This document shows, piece by piece, positions 10,440-23,514 of a stretch of 64,000 nt of DNA. This DNA is from Gigaspora margarita (lineage: Eukaryota; Glomeromycota; Glomeromycetes; Diversisporales; Gigasporaceae). Where the stretch lies: assembly GCA_009809945.1 (NCBI GenBank), contig WTPW01000789.1, positions 190,933 to 254,932 of the forward strand, in the 5' to 3' direction. Numbering within the stretch: the first letter of the stretch is position 1; the number at the start of each line of letters is the position of its first letter. The position numbers were made by a program, and so were the translations under genes. A model generated the notes under the pieces. That model saw only the letters and a program-made list of their open reading frames with translations, made no database searches and had not been told where the DNA came from.

Positions 10440-13400
10440 AAGCTAGTATATAATGCTAGATATTATATATATATGGTATTATTTATCATTGAAAATGATA
10501 TTATGATTTATAATGAAGAATTAGGATTGATCTATTTTATTGAAAAAATTATAAAATTGTTTAAATAATAATAGTTTTGAGTTGTAATTATTAAGAATAA
10601 TTTGTTTATTTTATTTTTTTTTGGTAATAATAAAAATTCTTTTAAGGTATATTGTATGGGCCATTGATTATTTAGGGAAATGTAAAATTTAATAGTATTT
10701 CTAGACTTGAAGTTATGTATTATTTTGAAAAAACTTCTAATGAAAATTTTGTTCAAGTACTAGAGTTAAAAAGATTTTTGTAACAAAAATTTGGAAAAAT
10801 TAAAGAAGCTATTTAATATTTAAGCAGTAATAACTTATGCTTGTTTTGAAAAATGTGGTCTTGTTTAATTATATAATTTTAATTGAAATATATATTTTGA
10901 TAATGAAAAATTATTATAAATACAATTTGAGTAATTAATAGGATAAATTTTTTATTAAAAGTATAAAAGAAAATATAAATTTTAATTATTGATTATAATA
11001 ATTTTTTTTGTTTTTTTTAAAGTTTTTTTTTATTTTTTTTTGTCTTTTTTTTGATGGCTTAAATTATATGATTTTTATTATTTTAGTATTAATGGAAATT
11101 TTGTAATTAAGTTAATTTACTTTTACTTTTTTTACAATTTGATTTGATATTAGTAAATTTTTTGGTTTTTATTTATTTTATTTTGTAATGATTATGATAT
11201 TAATATTATTATTGTTATTTAATTACTTAATTACTAATTTTTTTAATAACTTTGATACTATTATTATTTTTTTAATATTATTGTTATTATTATTATTAAT
11301 GTTATTATTATTATTGTTATTATTGTTATTATTGCTATAATTATTATTATTATTATTTTTTTTTGTAATAAGCAAGATAGTTGTTGTGGTGGTTGTGATG
11401 ATGTAGATGGTTTATTTTAATGAATGCTTTACAAAAATTTTGGATGTTGGCAAAAAATATATATAATGTAATACACAATCTATAATATATAAGTAAAATT
11501 TTTTTATATTGATAATTATAAGAATCTGATTTGTCAATTTTATGAAAAATTTGGTAAACAAAAAGAATATACAAAATATTTTTTAGCAAATATTCTTTTT
11601 GTGTAGTTAATAAGGCGTGTATTGTTATGATTGTTGTGGGTTTAATTTATACTAGTTTGATTGTATATTGTATACTTGGTGCATTGTTGTAACTGATTTG
11701 TCTGTGAGTTTTTTTTATTTATTTATTTATTTTTATTGTTAATTTTTTTTTATTTTATATATATAAATTTTTTGTTTTTATTTTTTTTATTATTGTTATT
11801 TTAATTTTTTAAATCTTTTTGGCAAAATTTTCAGTTGAGGGAATAGCATTATATTTATATATCTTTCAGTATAATTTTTATACTAATATTGTTTTTTAAT
11901 ATTGATATTAAGAAATATTATAAACCTTAAGTATAGTACAATTTTTATTGGATTAATAAATTTAATAGTATTAGTTTTTTCTAGAAAAACTTTTATTTAT
12001 TTTTAAATAGAAGTTATTTTTACTACATTTTTTTTATAATATTTGTTATAGTGTTTTATTATAATAACTTATTATTATATTTTGTTAATATATTTTATTA
12101 TCATATTTTGTTGTAACATTTTTTTATTATAATTTTTATCATTATTATTTATTATTGTAAAAAGTTTAAGTTTTTATAGATATAAATTTTGTTTTTGCTT
12201 TTGAGTTAGAAGTTATTTAGTTCTCTACTTTGTATCTTTTTTTAAGAAATTCTTGTACTTAAAGGTTTTATATTTAATAAACTGATATTATCTTCTAATT
12301 ATACATTTGTTGTAATTATATTTTGTTTTTTTATATATTTTTTTTAATTATATTTACTTTTATTTATACATTTTTTTGATTTTTTTTTATATTGAGTAAT
12401 TGGTATAGCTTATTTGTAAAGTTATATATATTACAATAGTTAAAATGTTATAGACTTTTGTTAAAATAGTGAATAATAGTAATTAATTGAAAGGATTTAA
12501 ATTGATATATTGATATTTTTGAGTGATGTGTAATATAGAAATAGATTTAAGGTAAGAATTGGTATGTATTTAGTGTTATGTAAAGGGTTTTTTAAATAAA
12601 ATATTAAATTAACAGAGTTGAATTTTATAATTAGTCTAATAATAATGAGATAATATTTTAAGTAGTAAAAATTTTTCTAATTTTTAATATACAATAGTTT
12701 ATATGGATAATATGGTATTGATTTTTTTATTGATTTTAAAAATTTTATATTATTGAGTTTCATAGTAGAATTTACATTGGTTTTAATTTTATTTAAAATG
12801 AATATTATATGTAAATATTTATGTGATTTATGTTATTAGGATATAATATTAGTTTTGCTATTTAATAAGTTATCAGTTTGTTGTGCATCATTTATATAAT
12901 TCTTTATTATTGTTTTAGAGATAATTTTTTTAGAATATTTGTTAATACAAATTCTTGCATGGTTTTATTTTTGGTATAAGAAATTACAATAATTAATATT
13001 ATATTGAATTAGATAGTTAATTGTACATTGAACTAATTATTTTTGTGTATTTATATAATAAAATTGTTTAAAATAATTTTTGAGGTTGGTAAGTTGTATA
13101 GGAAATTAGAATTAAAAAGAAGGCCTTGTTTTGTTTTGTTTAATGGATTTATATAATATTAATATAAAATTTTGTATGCAGTTTAACAATTTTTTTAAAT
13201 AATATAGGTTTATGGATCTCTATATAAAGTATTATTGTAATTTAAATTTTTAGTTGGTATAGGTTTATTTGAAGTTTAAATATATATATATTTTTATTTT
13301 AATTGAAGTTGATTTTTTATACAATTTTTGTATTACAGTAATTAAGTGTTAATGATTGTAGTACAATTTGGTAATGTTATTTTATTTTTTTTGTAATTAA

Positions 13401-13800
13401 ATTATAATATTTATATTTGTTATAAATATTGTAGAATTTATAAAAATTGATTAAATATAAATAATAAGGTTTAATATTAGTTTTTGTAATAAGTTTATAT
13501 TGTTTATTGTTATTAATCAATAATATTGTTTAATAATAAAAATATTAGTGAGAATAATTTTTTAACTTTGTATTAATAATAATTTTTTTTAATAGCAAAA
13601 GTTATAGCTACTGGGTAAAATAGTATTTAATATAAATAAAAAATAAGTTTTATAACAATTATAAAATATTTATAATCTAAAATAAAAGATAAATGTAGTA
13701 TATAAAATAGATAATTATATAACAATTTTATGATCCTTGTGTGTTTAAAATATTGTAATTAATTACTATTTTTGTTTTGTTTAAATAAAAAAGGCATGAG
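10440..13800. other. Low-complexity T-rich tract, strongly C-poor on the plus strand
   Basis: Long T runs, ATT/GTT trinucleotide runs (about 11200-11360) and few C residues on the plus strand. It lies between the helicase stop codon and the 3' end of the inner Helitron-like element, so on the element's own strand it is a long A-rich trailer. Short open frames at 10532-10756 and 11353-11589 are composition artefacts. Confidence 0.6.
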
Positions 13801-13805
13801 TAGCA

Positions 13806-16800
13806 TTAAATATTTGGCCAGGTTTTTAGTAGAGCTGTTCTCTGTGCACATTCTTCAATACATGTGAGTTTAGCACAAAGTGCTGAAGATTTTTGCATAT
13901 TCAAAATTGATTCATCAAATGGTCATAAAATTAGTAAATCACTTAACCTTTGTGTTCTAGAAAGCATTACATATGCACTATTATTTGTATGCTTTTCTGA
14001 TAGATCAACAATTGTTTTTTGTAGAGTACATCCTTGTAATTTAAAGTCTGTAAATGCATATGCAGGTGCTATAGAAGTTGGAAGTGCTGAAATTTTTTGT
14101 GAATTTTGGATCTATCATTTCTCCAAATTGTGTATGTACAAGCATGCTTGGTAGGATAGATTGGTATATGATTAGATGGAAATTTTTATAAGTTCCAGGT
14201 TTTTTACCTATCATTTTAATAATAACATATTTTAGAGAGTTTTTTAGTATTACACTGGCTTTATATAAGGATGATATATCAATTGAACTTTTGTCATATA
14301 CAATTTGCTGAAGGATTCCTAGTAAGCTATTAGCCAAACTGTCATTTGTACAGGTATTAACTGTTAAAACAACTTTCATATTTATTGATAATGGTAAAAT
14401 TCCACAAAGAGCATTTTCTTTAGTATTAGATATTGATAAAAATTTTAATTAGTTATTTCCAGTAAGATATTTTTGATTATAAGAGTCTTGTGTACACGAG
14501 CAGATAACTGGCTAGTTATTTTCATAAGCATGTTCTTTAACAGCTTCAAAATTTAGTTGAATATGAAAGTCATTTTGTGTTACAAGAAAAGTAGCATTTC
14601 TTTAATCTTTAGAATTAACAATATTATCTCCAAGAATTCTTGATTGCAAAGCTGATATTTGGCTTTCTGTAAGATTACTATGATGCATACTTTCAAGGAT
14701 ATTTGCATAAAAAGAATCATCTATTTGACATATTTGAGTTTTTAACTGAATAGCATGCTTTATATTTAACCAGAGACTTCTTCTAGTTGTATTAGCAACA
14801 ACCTAGGAATTAATAGATAGTGGGTTAATATTACGTTTTCTTTTTGCATTTTTTGAAGCTTCAATTTTAATTGATGAAGGATTAAGATATATAATTTTAT
14901 TGGGTGTCTAAAATAGTAATTGTACTCCACCAAAAAATGTTACTTAGTTAACCGGCAAGTAAACCTACAGGTTACTCAGGTAATCAATAGATATACCTGG
15001 GTATAAAATCTTACTTGTTTTACCTGAGTAAGCTGCTATGTGATTGGTTATATGAATTTTTATGGCCAATCAAGTTTTACATTTGTTCTATTATATAATC
15101 TGTTCGTTATAGTATATAAAAGCCTTGTGTTTAATTATACCTATTAGTTACAATTCATTGTTAATATTTGATTACCCAGGCATTATTTTGATCTTCCTAC
15201 TTGGGTATTACCCAGGTATATCTACCTGGGTATTACTTGGGTGAATCTACCCAGGTATTACTCAGGTGAATCTACTCAGATAACTCTGGACATTACCTAG
15301 TTAACCAGTTAACCATAGGTAACTTGGGTAAAACCTGACTCAGGTACAATCTCTAGTCTAAAACAGGTGGTAATTGCATAAAATATCTAGCAAATAAAAT
15401 AGCAAAAGGGTCACAGTTATTATTTGCTTTTATATTTTTTGTAAAAGTATAAAATTATGAAAGAAGGTTTTGTCTAACTATAGAAGTTTCATTTATAATA
15501 GCATATTCTATTTTAGCAAATATTCTTGGAGTTGGTATAAACTTTCATTTGATAATTTAGAATAAGAACTACTATTTTCACTAAAACCAAATCCACATGC
15601 AGAATGAATAGTACTTTCATATATATTTTACTCTGCAATACTATAAGAGTATTACTTTGTAAGGTATATTTAAAGTATGAACATATTGCTTGAATAACTT
15701 TTGATTTGCTAGAGCCTCCTGCACCAGTAAGATAAAGTAACAATTGTGAAGGTTTGTCTTTGACTAATTGTTTATTTCTTTGGCGGTATTCACAAAACAA
15801 GTAATATACTTTTTTCTGTTCATTATTTAATTCTACTTCAAATTGTTCTAAAGGATTTGCATTTTCTATAATATCAATATTTAAAGAAACATTTTTATCA
15901 TTAACATATTGAGGATTTGTATAAGTATTTATTTGTATATATTCATTTTTATGCATAGAGTTAATATTATCTTGTGGTGTTGTTTTTCTTGAAGAAATTG
16001 TGTTTTGCCAAATTTTTAGCAAATTATTATCATAAGAATTGCTTGAATGCATAGTTTTTGTTTTAATATTATTAATAAAATTTATATTATTGTTGTTTGT
16101 TGCAAAATGTTTTTGGTAATAATCTGCCTCTTATTCGCAAAAAGTTCATTGCAAATCAACTTTACTATTATTTTTTAGTCCAGATCTAATGATTTTTTCT
16201 GGATAAAATTCAAGCATATTAATCTTTAGAGAATTGGAATAATCTTCAAATAAGTCATTATTATCAAAAATGTGAAGTCATTACTGGTATCATATCCAGA
16301 GTTAGAATGATCTACTCAAAAAGCTTTTGCAAGTATTGGATCTTTTAATGCATTTTTATGTAGTTCTCAATCAAATTCTGTGTTTTCAGAACACCTATGT
16401 AACAATTCTATAATATATATTATAGATTTTAAGCATTAGAACTATAGCACTCAGCATTCTCTGCGTCATCTTCTTTTGGTAATTCTTTACAACATAATAC
16501 AACTACTCTTTCAGAACCTCTTTGTCTATATAATTGAATATGTGTTTTATACTAGGGGTGATCACTAGTATGATTATAAGTCTCACTATTGTTTTGTTCA
16601 CTTTCATAAAAAAGAAACTGATCAAAACATGATGTACTTTCCCTTGAGCTTTGATTCGATAACATAAAAAGTTCATAAGTATTTATTAGAACTTTTTTAA
16701 TAGTTGATGCATAATCATTTAAACAAATATTGTGTAATATTTTGTCTCGATATTGATAATCAATACAAAGATTTACAGCATTAAATTTACCAGATATTAT

Positions 16801-19800
16801 AAATATTACAGGTTCTAGATCTTGGTCATTTTGTTCTTCAAGCTCTAATTCTTCATCAAATTCAAAATTTGCTTCAATATTACTATCTAAATCTTGTTGA
16901 AGATTATTCTATTCCTTCATAAGATAAAACTCAAAAGTTTGAAGATGGTGATACAAATTTGTTTGGGGTATAATGATTACTAATACCTAACAAGTAAGCA
17001 GAAACATGTGGACTTGTAAGTTCCATTTGTCTAGCTGTTTTGTTAAGATATTTTGTTATATGTTTTCATGATTTATTTAAAATATCACATAAATCTTTAG
17101 TTGGTAACTATTTTAAAAAAGTTTCTAAAGTGAAGCACAGATTAAAAAAGAACTATGCATACTAATATCTGATTTAGTAATATAATTAGTAATATAATAT
17201 ATATAAGCAAGGGCAAGTTTTCGTGTAGATATAAATTTAATATTATTATTTTCTCAATATACAGCTATTATATAAGGGTTAAGGTTGTTGATAAAAGCAC
17301 TTGTATGTTAATTAGCAATTATGTCCTGTTCTGGAAATATCATTCCTGGAGGATCCATGAGCTCTCTTGGAAAGTCAAAATGACAATGTTTATGTAAACT
17401 ATGATTATATTTTTGCAAAAATGAGTACAATGATGAAAAAGAGTGCATTTACAAATTGCAAGTAAGTCTGAACAGAATTCTTCTTCAAAGTTAGGTGAAT
17501 TTGGATTAGGAATAGGCAAAAAGGATGGACGCATTCACTTTTCAAGTATTGTTTTAAAAGTGTTATATTCAATTTTAATTGTTTTATTATTAACAAGTTC
17601 ATTCTTTAAAAGGTAACTAATATCTTTTTGAACAATATTACTAACATAACTTAAAAGATATTGACAAAATTCAAAGTTTTTTGCACAAAAATATTGGGTA
17701 ATAAGCTCCATGAAACCAAATAAGCATGTAAAAGTATAGTGCACCACAATCTTGATATTCAACTACTCTATAATAATTTTTTATTGCCACAATATACCAT
17801 TATCTTTTCGTTTATATCCAATTAAAGTATCTATGATATTTTGAATTATAATATTAAAGTATTTTGCAAGAGCATCAGGATCAAGATGTGCTAAACGAGC
17901 TCTTTCTTAGGCTTTTGAAAAGTTTTCCAGAGTGAGATTTTGAGGATTTATTTCACTTCTAGCATATATCATAATTATAGAACTGTGAAAATCAGCAGGA
18001 TTAATTGTTATAAACAATGATGGTATACTATCTCGCATTATTACAGCACAAATTTTATTATGCATACATGATCGTGATTAATAGGAAGCTATTAATTTTG
18101 AACCAGCTGATTTAATATTTCTAAGTAATTCAAGAATTGCAGGATTGCTAATAGTATGGTTATTTTGGATTTGATTAATGGCAAAATTAATATCTTCAGG
18201 TTTTAAAGATGATATTAAACTTGTAATTGACTAAAATAATTATTTCTTGTTAGGCTATAAGTTTTTGTTGATACTTTTTGATATTGTAATACATTAAAAA
18301 TAACAAAGGGAAATGATCTGTGTTGTCTAAATTTTGGATCATAATGTCGTATAAAATGATTAGCATATTTTTTTAGTGAAATAGAAGTTAATTGATCTTT
18401 ATGTCCACTAACCCCATATGGGAAAAGAACTGGAAATCCTGGAGGAAAGAGAGTTGAATCTTCATATTCATTTAAAGGTTTGTTGCTATGGGGTACACTT
18501 AATATATATGGTTGCACTGAATCTTTTTTTAATTTAGTTGTACTATAATTTGTTGATAAATTATCAACAAGCTTTTTTAAGGGAAGTAAAGTAAGCTCCT
18601 TTTTAGTAATTAGTACATTATTAGTATTTACTATTCCTGAAAGTCTGAATTCACTTGCACTATTAATTGAGCTATTTTTGACAAAATTATTTAAATTATA
18701 CTTGCTAGTATCAAGATAATCTTCATTTTCACTTTTATCACTTTCACTGTTAGAGCTTTGCTAATCATAAGTATATCCAGTAAAATGTTCTGTTATTTGA
18801 GATTCAATATTTACAATTGTAGTTGTTAGAGTTAAAGCTTCAGGAATTTCTCCTTCAGGTAGATTGTTTAAATTATTTTCATTAAGTTCAAGTTTATTCT
18901 TAAATAATTTATTATGGTCAAAAAGCTATTGAAGGGCCATTGCTACTTTACTTTTTTGAACTTGAAGCACTTTTTGAGATGATGTTGAGTAGGAGTTTCT
19001 TTTTCGATAAATACTACTTTTATATATTTACAGAGCTTATATATTGGTAATGGCAGTACATTAACTAAAGAGCTAGAATTTTGAGGTAATGTTACAACAT
19101 GCTCTTTAAGTTTATGATAAGTATGTCTTTTTTTAATATTTGTATAAGATTCAAACATGGATACTCAGATGAAATAAGGAGCTGTTCTGGAATTGTTAGA
19201 TTTTGAAGGCATATAGAAGTGGGTCCAATCTACATAATATTGGCCAATAATAGTGGTGGAGTTATGTGTTTTTCTAAATATTTATTGCAATAATTGCAAA
19301 TTCATAACTGAATAGGATCATTAGAGTTAACAAATTGTTGAGATGGGTATATGAATCCAGAACAGTCAAGGAGAATATTTAGACCACTATTATTAAGGTA
19401 AGGATAATTATAATTAAAATCAATTTCAAATAATAAATCAGTAAAATTCTCTGGTATTTTAATTAAAGAAAGATCAATTGTTTGCACAGAAACTATTTTG
19501 TAACATTTATAATTAAAAATTCCTGAGCAAATTGCATATGGCAATTCATGCAATTCATTAAGTACAACTTTATTTTTAAATTTAGCCAATTTATCTTTAG
19601 CTATTTTTTTCTAATAGGTAGGGCCAATCAATGTGTTGTTGATTAATTTTTTCAAATTCTTCATCTAATTCCATAATACGCAAAGGAACATCTAAACTTT
19701 CAGCTTGTTGATCTTTAGCAAGTTTAGCTAAGATTATGTTTCTTTCGATAAGTGTTTTGATTTTTGTTTAATAATTTTCACATTTGAGGATTTTTTTGTT

Positions 19801-19864
19801 TTAAAGCTTTTTGTTCACGGTCTTTTCTTTTTCTAGCCTCACCTCTAGTTTCTATATTCAGCAT
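13806..19864 (-). pseudogene. Helitron Rep / Pif1-like helicase, broken
   Basis: Rolling-circle replication initiator fused to a DNA helicase, the protein that moves Helitrons. Read from an ATG at 19864 (MLNIETRGEARKRKDR): a DUF6570-like region with CNYC (about 19290) and LPQNSSSLVNVLPLPIYKL (19070-19120); a Helitron Rep-like region with LFPPGFPVLFPYG (about 18400-18460); the site of the HUH motif (about 17715-17745), reading YFYML where two His are expected; the tyrosine motif YYITNYITK (about 17165-17200); a Pif1 Walker A reading GAGGSSKS (about 15690-15720; the glycine before Lys is Ser); MQLPPV (15361-15378); and the C-terminal AYAFTDFKLQG through VMLSRTQRL (13925-14060), ending at TAA 13806-13808. 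Many stops and frameshifts, plus a 442-bp hAT insertion between QLPPV and the next helicase segment. About 2000 codons, usual for the family. Inactive. Confidence 0.85.
14914..15355. mobile_element. Non-autonomous hAT-type element inside the helicase gene, 442 bp
   Basis: GTCTAAAA at 14906-14913 is repeated exactly at 15356-15363, and the ends TAGTAATTGTAC and GTACAATCTCTA are inverted with three mismatches. Inside are many ACCTGGGTA/TACCCAGGT words, in both subterminal zones. Removing the element and one duplication restores the Pif1 reading frame across the site, which fixes the boundaries and shows that it arrived after the Helitron-like element. Confidence 0.85.
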
Positions 19865-22475
19865 AGTACTTTTTAGTCTAATATAAGTTTTTTTAGAGGA
19901 AATTCTTGTATTTTTATAAATGAAATATTAATTTAACGCACAATTTATGAATAGAAAGTTGAATATTCTCACCAAAAATTGTAGCTTTTTATACTTTATA
20001 CCTGGTAATGAAATTTAACATTTATGTAAGTGCCTGCTTAGTTGAAGAATTCATGTAATAGTTTATATTCACCTACTTAATACAAATCACAATACTTAAC
20101 TATTTTTAGTTTGTACTAAAAATATGCATATAACAATCTATCTTATTTATTTTTAGATTTATTATTAATAGCTTGCATGAAATTAACAAATTGAAACAGT
20201 ATGTTATTATACTTAATACAGAACATTAATCAAATATTTTTAATTTATTTCATCACATTGCAGTACCTGAACTATAAAGTTTGGATTCAGATCAGTAGTT
20301 GGTTATAAATTGATGGAACTTCTACTAACTAACAGTAAAAGTATATAATCAGCATTGCTTTAACACATTTCAAGGACAAGCTCAAGTCTATATGAATTGA
20401 GGTTACTAATTTGTCCACTAAAAATAGTCATGTGGTTCACTTAAAGACCAGGTCAGTCTGGTCTTTTTTAGGACTTATCAAAAGACTATCAGTCTTAATA
20501 TAAATAGCTTTAAATATATATAGTCTATTTTTTCGTGATATATGAAATTGGTTTTTTATTATTTAATTTTTAGTTTATATTTCTGCAAAGCATTTTTTAA
20601 AATAAAGTTTATATTTTAATAAACTGTTTTTTTAAAGATTAGATGCATTATTTCAGAGTTTATATTTAAAATATTTTTATAAATACTTTATTTATCTGGT
20701 CATAATTTTGATTCAATGCACAACTTTAAATATTTTTAGAAATAAAAGGCAAATTAGTATTAGCATTAACATTTAAAGATATAGATTACTTACCTATATT
20801 CAATCTGTAATTACAACGCACTTTATACTAAGCTTTTTATCAAGCATGAGTAATTAAATACACAAAAGTTTCTCACATTATATGCTTGAGTTGAAAATAA
20901 CTAAGGTAAGCTTTCGCAACCAGTAAATATGAAGTAATTGTAATATATGAACGAAATTTGATATAGTATACTTATATCTAGGAACAGTTTCCTTATAGGT
21001 TTATTTCCAATTCAGTCATAAAAGTGTTTGATATTTCGAACCCATGTTCGCTTTACATTTTTGTATTTTTGTAGTGGTTGTGTTACTATTGTTCTGAGAA
21101 AGTAATAATAATTCAATATTGAATTTAGCTCTAATAATAATCCCGAGTTCTATAAATATCATTAATTATGAATTAAGATAGTGATATGAGCTTATAAATT
21201 ACTCAGATCTGAATCAGAATATTAACTAATTTATTTGATTATTCATGTGATTAATTTATCAATTTTAAGTTTATGCAATACACGATTTACAACAATAGTA
21301 ATTAAGGGCTTTTATGATTTTTACAAGGCTGTTCAGGTTGGATGCATCGAATATAGATCAGAGTTTAGTTCTACTTGTTAGCAGGTTCTATAGCAAATTT
21401 ATTAGCTAGGCATTTTTTACTTAATAAATGAATATGATTTATTAGTAAAATTTTTTATGATCTTGGAGCAAAATTGATCAATTCTGATTCAGCTGACCAT
21501 AATTTCGATATGTTCTGATGTATCCTGACCCAGAATTTTGGGACTCCTCTATATAAGTTAACAATGATAATGTTAAAGGGTAACAATAAAAAAATATAAC
21601 AACAATAAACTAGTTCAGGTTAACAAATAAGATTTCTTCGAGTATAATGGTAGGAGTAATAAGGTTTTATAATGTAACCTTGTTATAAAGGTTCTGAAGA
21701 ATGACTTATGCTAAAGGCCAAGGCAAATAAAGCTATTTGCTTTGCATATTCAAAAGTCCATAAGTAATTCTTTACTATTAAACTAAATATAAATAACTTT
21801 GTTATTATACTAATTATTATCTGATCATTAAATCCAAAAAAACTTTAAAATTAATTTTATGGGTATTGCATATAGTTTTGCATTATATAGTTGACAAATA
21901 TCCTAATTTTTCACATGCATAGTAATCATTACTGGCATATATATTGATCACCCTTCGATCCTATAATCTATTTATTTAATTATCCAAGTATCACTGTTCA
22001 TGATCACATCACAATTGACAACAATATACAAAACCAATCTAAAATGACAAGCATAATTTTTTCTTAATGACAGTAAAATTATTACGATCCAAGTACTTAT
22101 TTAGCACTATACTGAATAAAATATATTTCAAGGACCTTGACTAAGTTGATAATAAAATAATGAGATTTGTTCTTGCAAATAAAGCAATTTAGAATGATAT
22201 TTATTATTACAAGTAAAAATTTTTATTTATACAATAGCTAGTTTTAATAAAATTATTTTATTTATTAAAAATATAGTGAGCTAAATACATGTTTTTTTTC
22301 GTATGAGAAAATAAAGTGCATTGATTTTAAATTTGAGCAATCTCAAAACCTTATCTTATAGAATATTATAATAAGACGGATAAAATTAAATAAAATTCTA
22401 CATGCATTTTTTGATTTTATTTATTACTCTTGGCAAATTTTTTTTTTCTTTTGTGTTTACTCTAACACTCTTTTT
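19865..22475. other. Spacer inside the inner Helitron-like element
   Basis: AT-rich, with no open frame having family features. It holds the inverted copy (about 21325-21550) of the repeat at 3108-3340. It separates the Rep/helicase gene from the upstream minus-strand gene, so shared transcription is possible but not shown. Confidence 0.4.
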
Positions 22476-23319
22476 TTATTTTTTAGATTGTAAATTCTTT
22501 TTGTGTTCTTCATTTTCGATTTGAGCATCATCATCTAACCCATCTTCATCTTCAAAATTAGGTTTATCTTGTTTATTATTTTGTTTATTATCTTGATCAT
22601 CCAATTTGACATAGTTGGGTTGATCATGTAATTTTTTACCTTTTTCTTTACTGCAAGATCTAATCTTAACACCAGCATTAACTAAAGTTTTTGTAGATTT
22701 TAAAACACTAACATTACCCTGTCTATCTGAAGAAGCAGATGATTCAGCATGTTGAAGTTGCACCCAAGCAGAAACAGATTTGATATCATCAGCAATGATA
22801 TTGATAATAGATCAATGACTAGAATTTATCAAAGAAGAATTTTTGAAAATGTTATAATTTAAAGTCGAGATTTTCAAATAGTCAATATCAGTTGCCTCGA
22901 TAATTTCTTGACCAGATTTTGAAAATTCAAAAGTCCTGACATGAAATACGTGTTTTCAACTTAATATTCTAGCCAGAAGTACCCAGATATTTTTGAAATC
23001 TAGTAGCTTGAGATGAATAAAGAACTGTTATTGGCATCTTGATAGCAGTTAAGCTGGTAACAGAGTTATATTCAATACTTTCTACCCTAAAATGTATAAA
23101 GTTCCTAATTTCTTTCGGATTATGATTGACTGTTACAGAAATTATACAATGTGGAACACATACAGGAATATTACTAATATCAAACTTACAGTTAGGATTT
23201 TTATTGTTAGTAATACTTGCATGTGAAATAGTAATACACTGTTCTAAATTCTTAATCACATATTTGCCTAAAATAAACACAAGATTGCTGGGTATGAACA
23301 GTTGAGGTTGTTCGTTCAT
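22476..23319 (-). pseudogene. Second gene of the inner Helitron-like element, possible OB-fold protein, broken
   Basis: From an ATG at 23319 (MNEQPQLFIPSNL) the frame runs to a stop at 22969-22971 after VLYSSQATRFQKYLGTSG. The protein continues in another frame (HVFHVRTFEFSKSGQEIIEATDIDYLK), meets a TGA at 22812-22814, and resumes as SIINIIADDIKSVSAWVQLQHAES to a stop at 22476. The first half is beta-rich in pattern; the last 95 residues are acidic and lysine-rich, ending in NEEHKKNLQSKK. I recall similar proteins from Rhizophagus repeats but know no assigned function. Some Helitrons carry RPA-like single-strand-binding proteins, and position and length fit that role, but this is inference. 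One frameshift and one extra stop make it a pseudogene. Confidence 0.5.
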
Positions 23320-23514
23320 AGAGAAAAATATTTTTACTTAAAAGTTTGAGAGATCTCATTCAAAACTTTATTCTTAGTGAGGCCATATGAAAAAAGGAGA
23401 TTATTTTTACAGACATAACAGCAACAATAAACGCAACATGCGAAGGCATTTTTCTAGAATTTAAAGTAACAAAGTTAATTATTATTCAGAACAAAATTTC
23501 AATTTATTTATAAA

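Noticed and set aside
10440..13800. Small genes in the T-rich tract
   Set aside because: All frames are low complexity with residues dictated by ATT/TTT/AAA codons.
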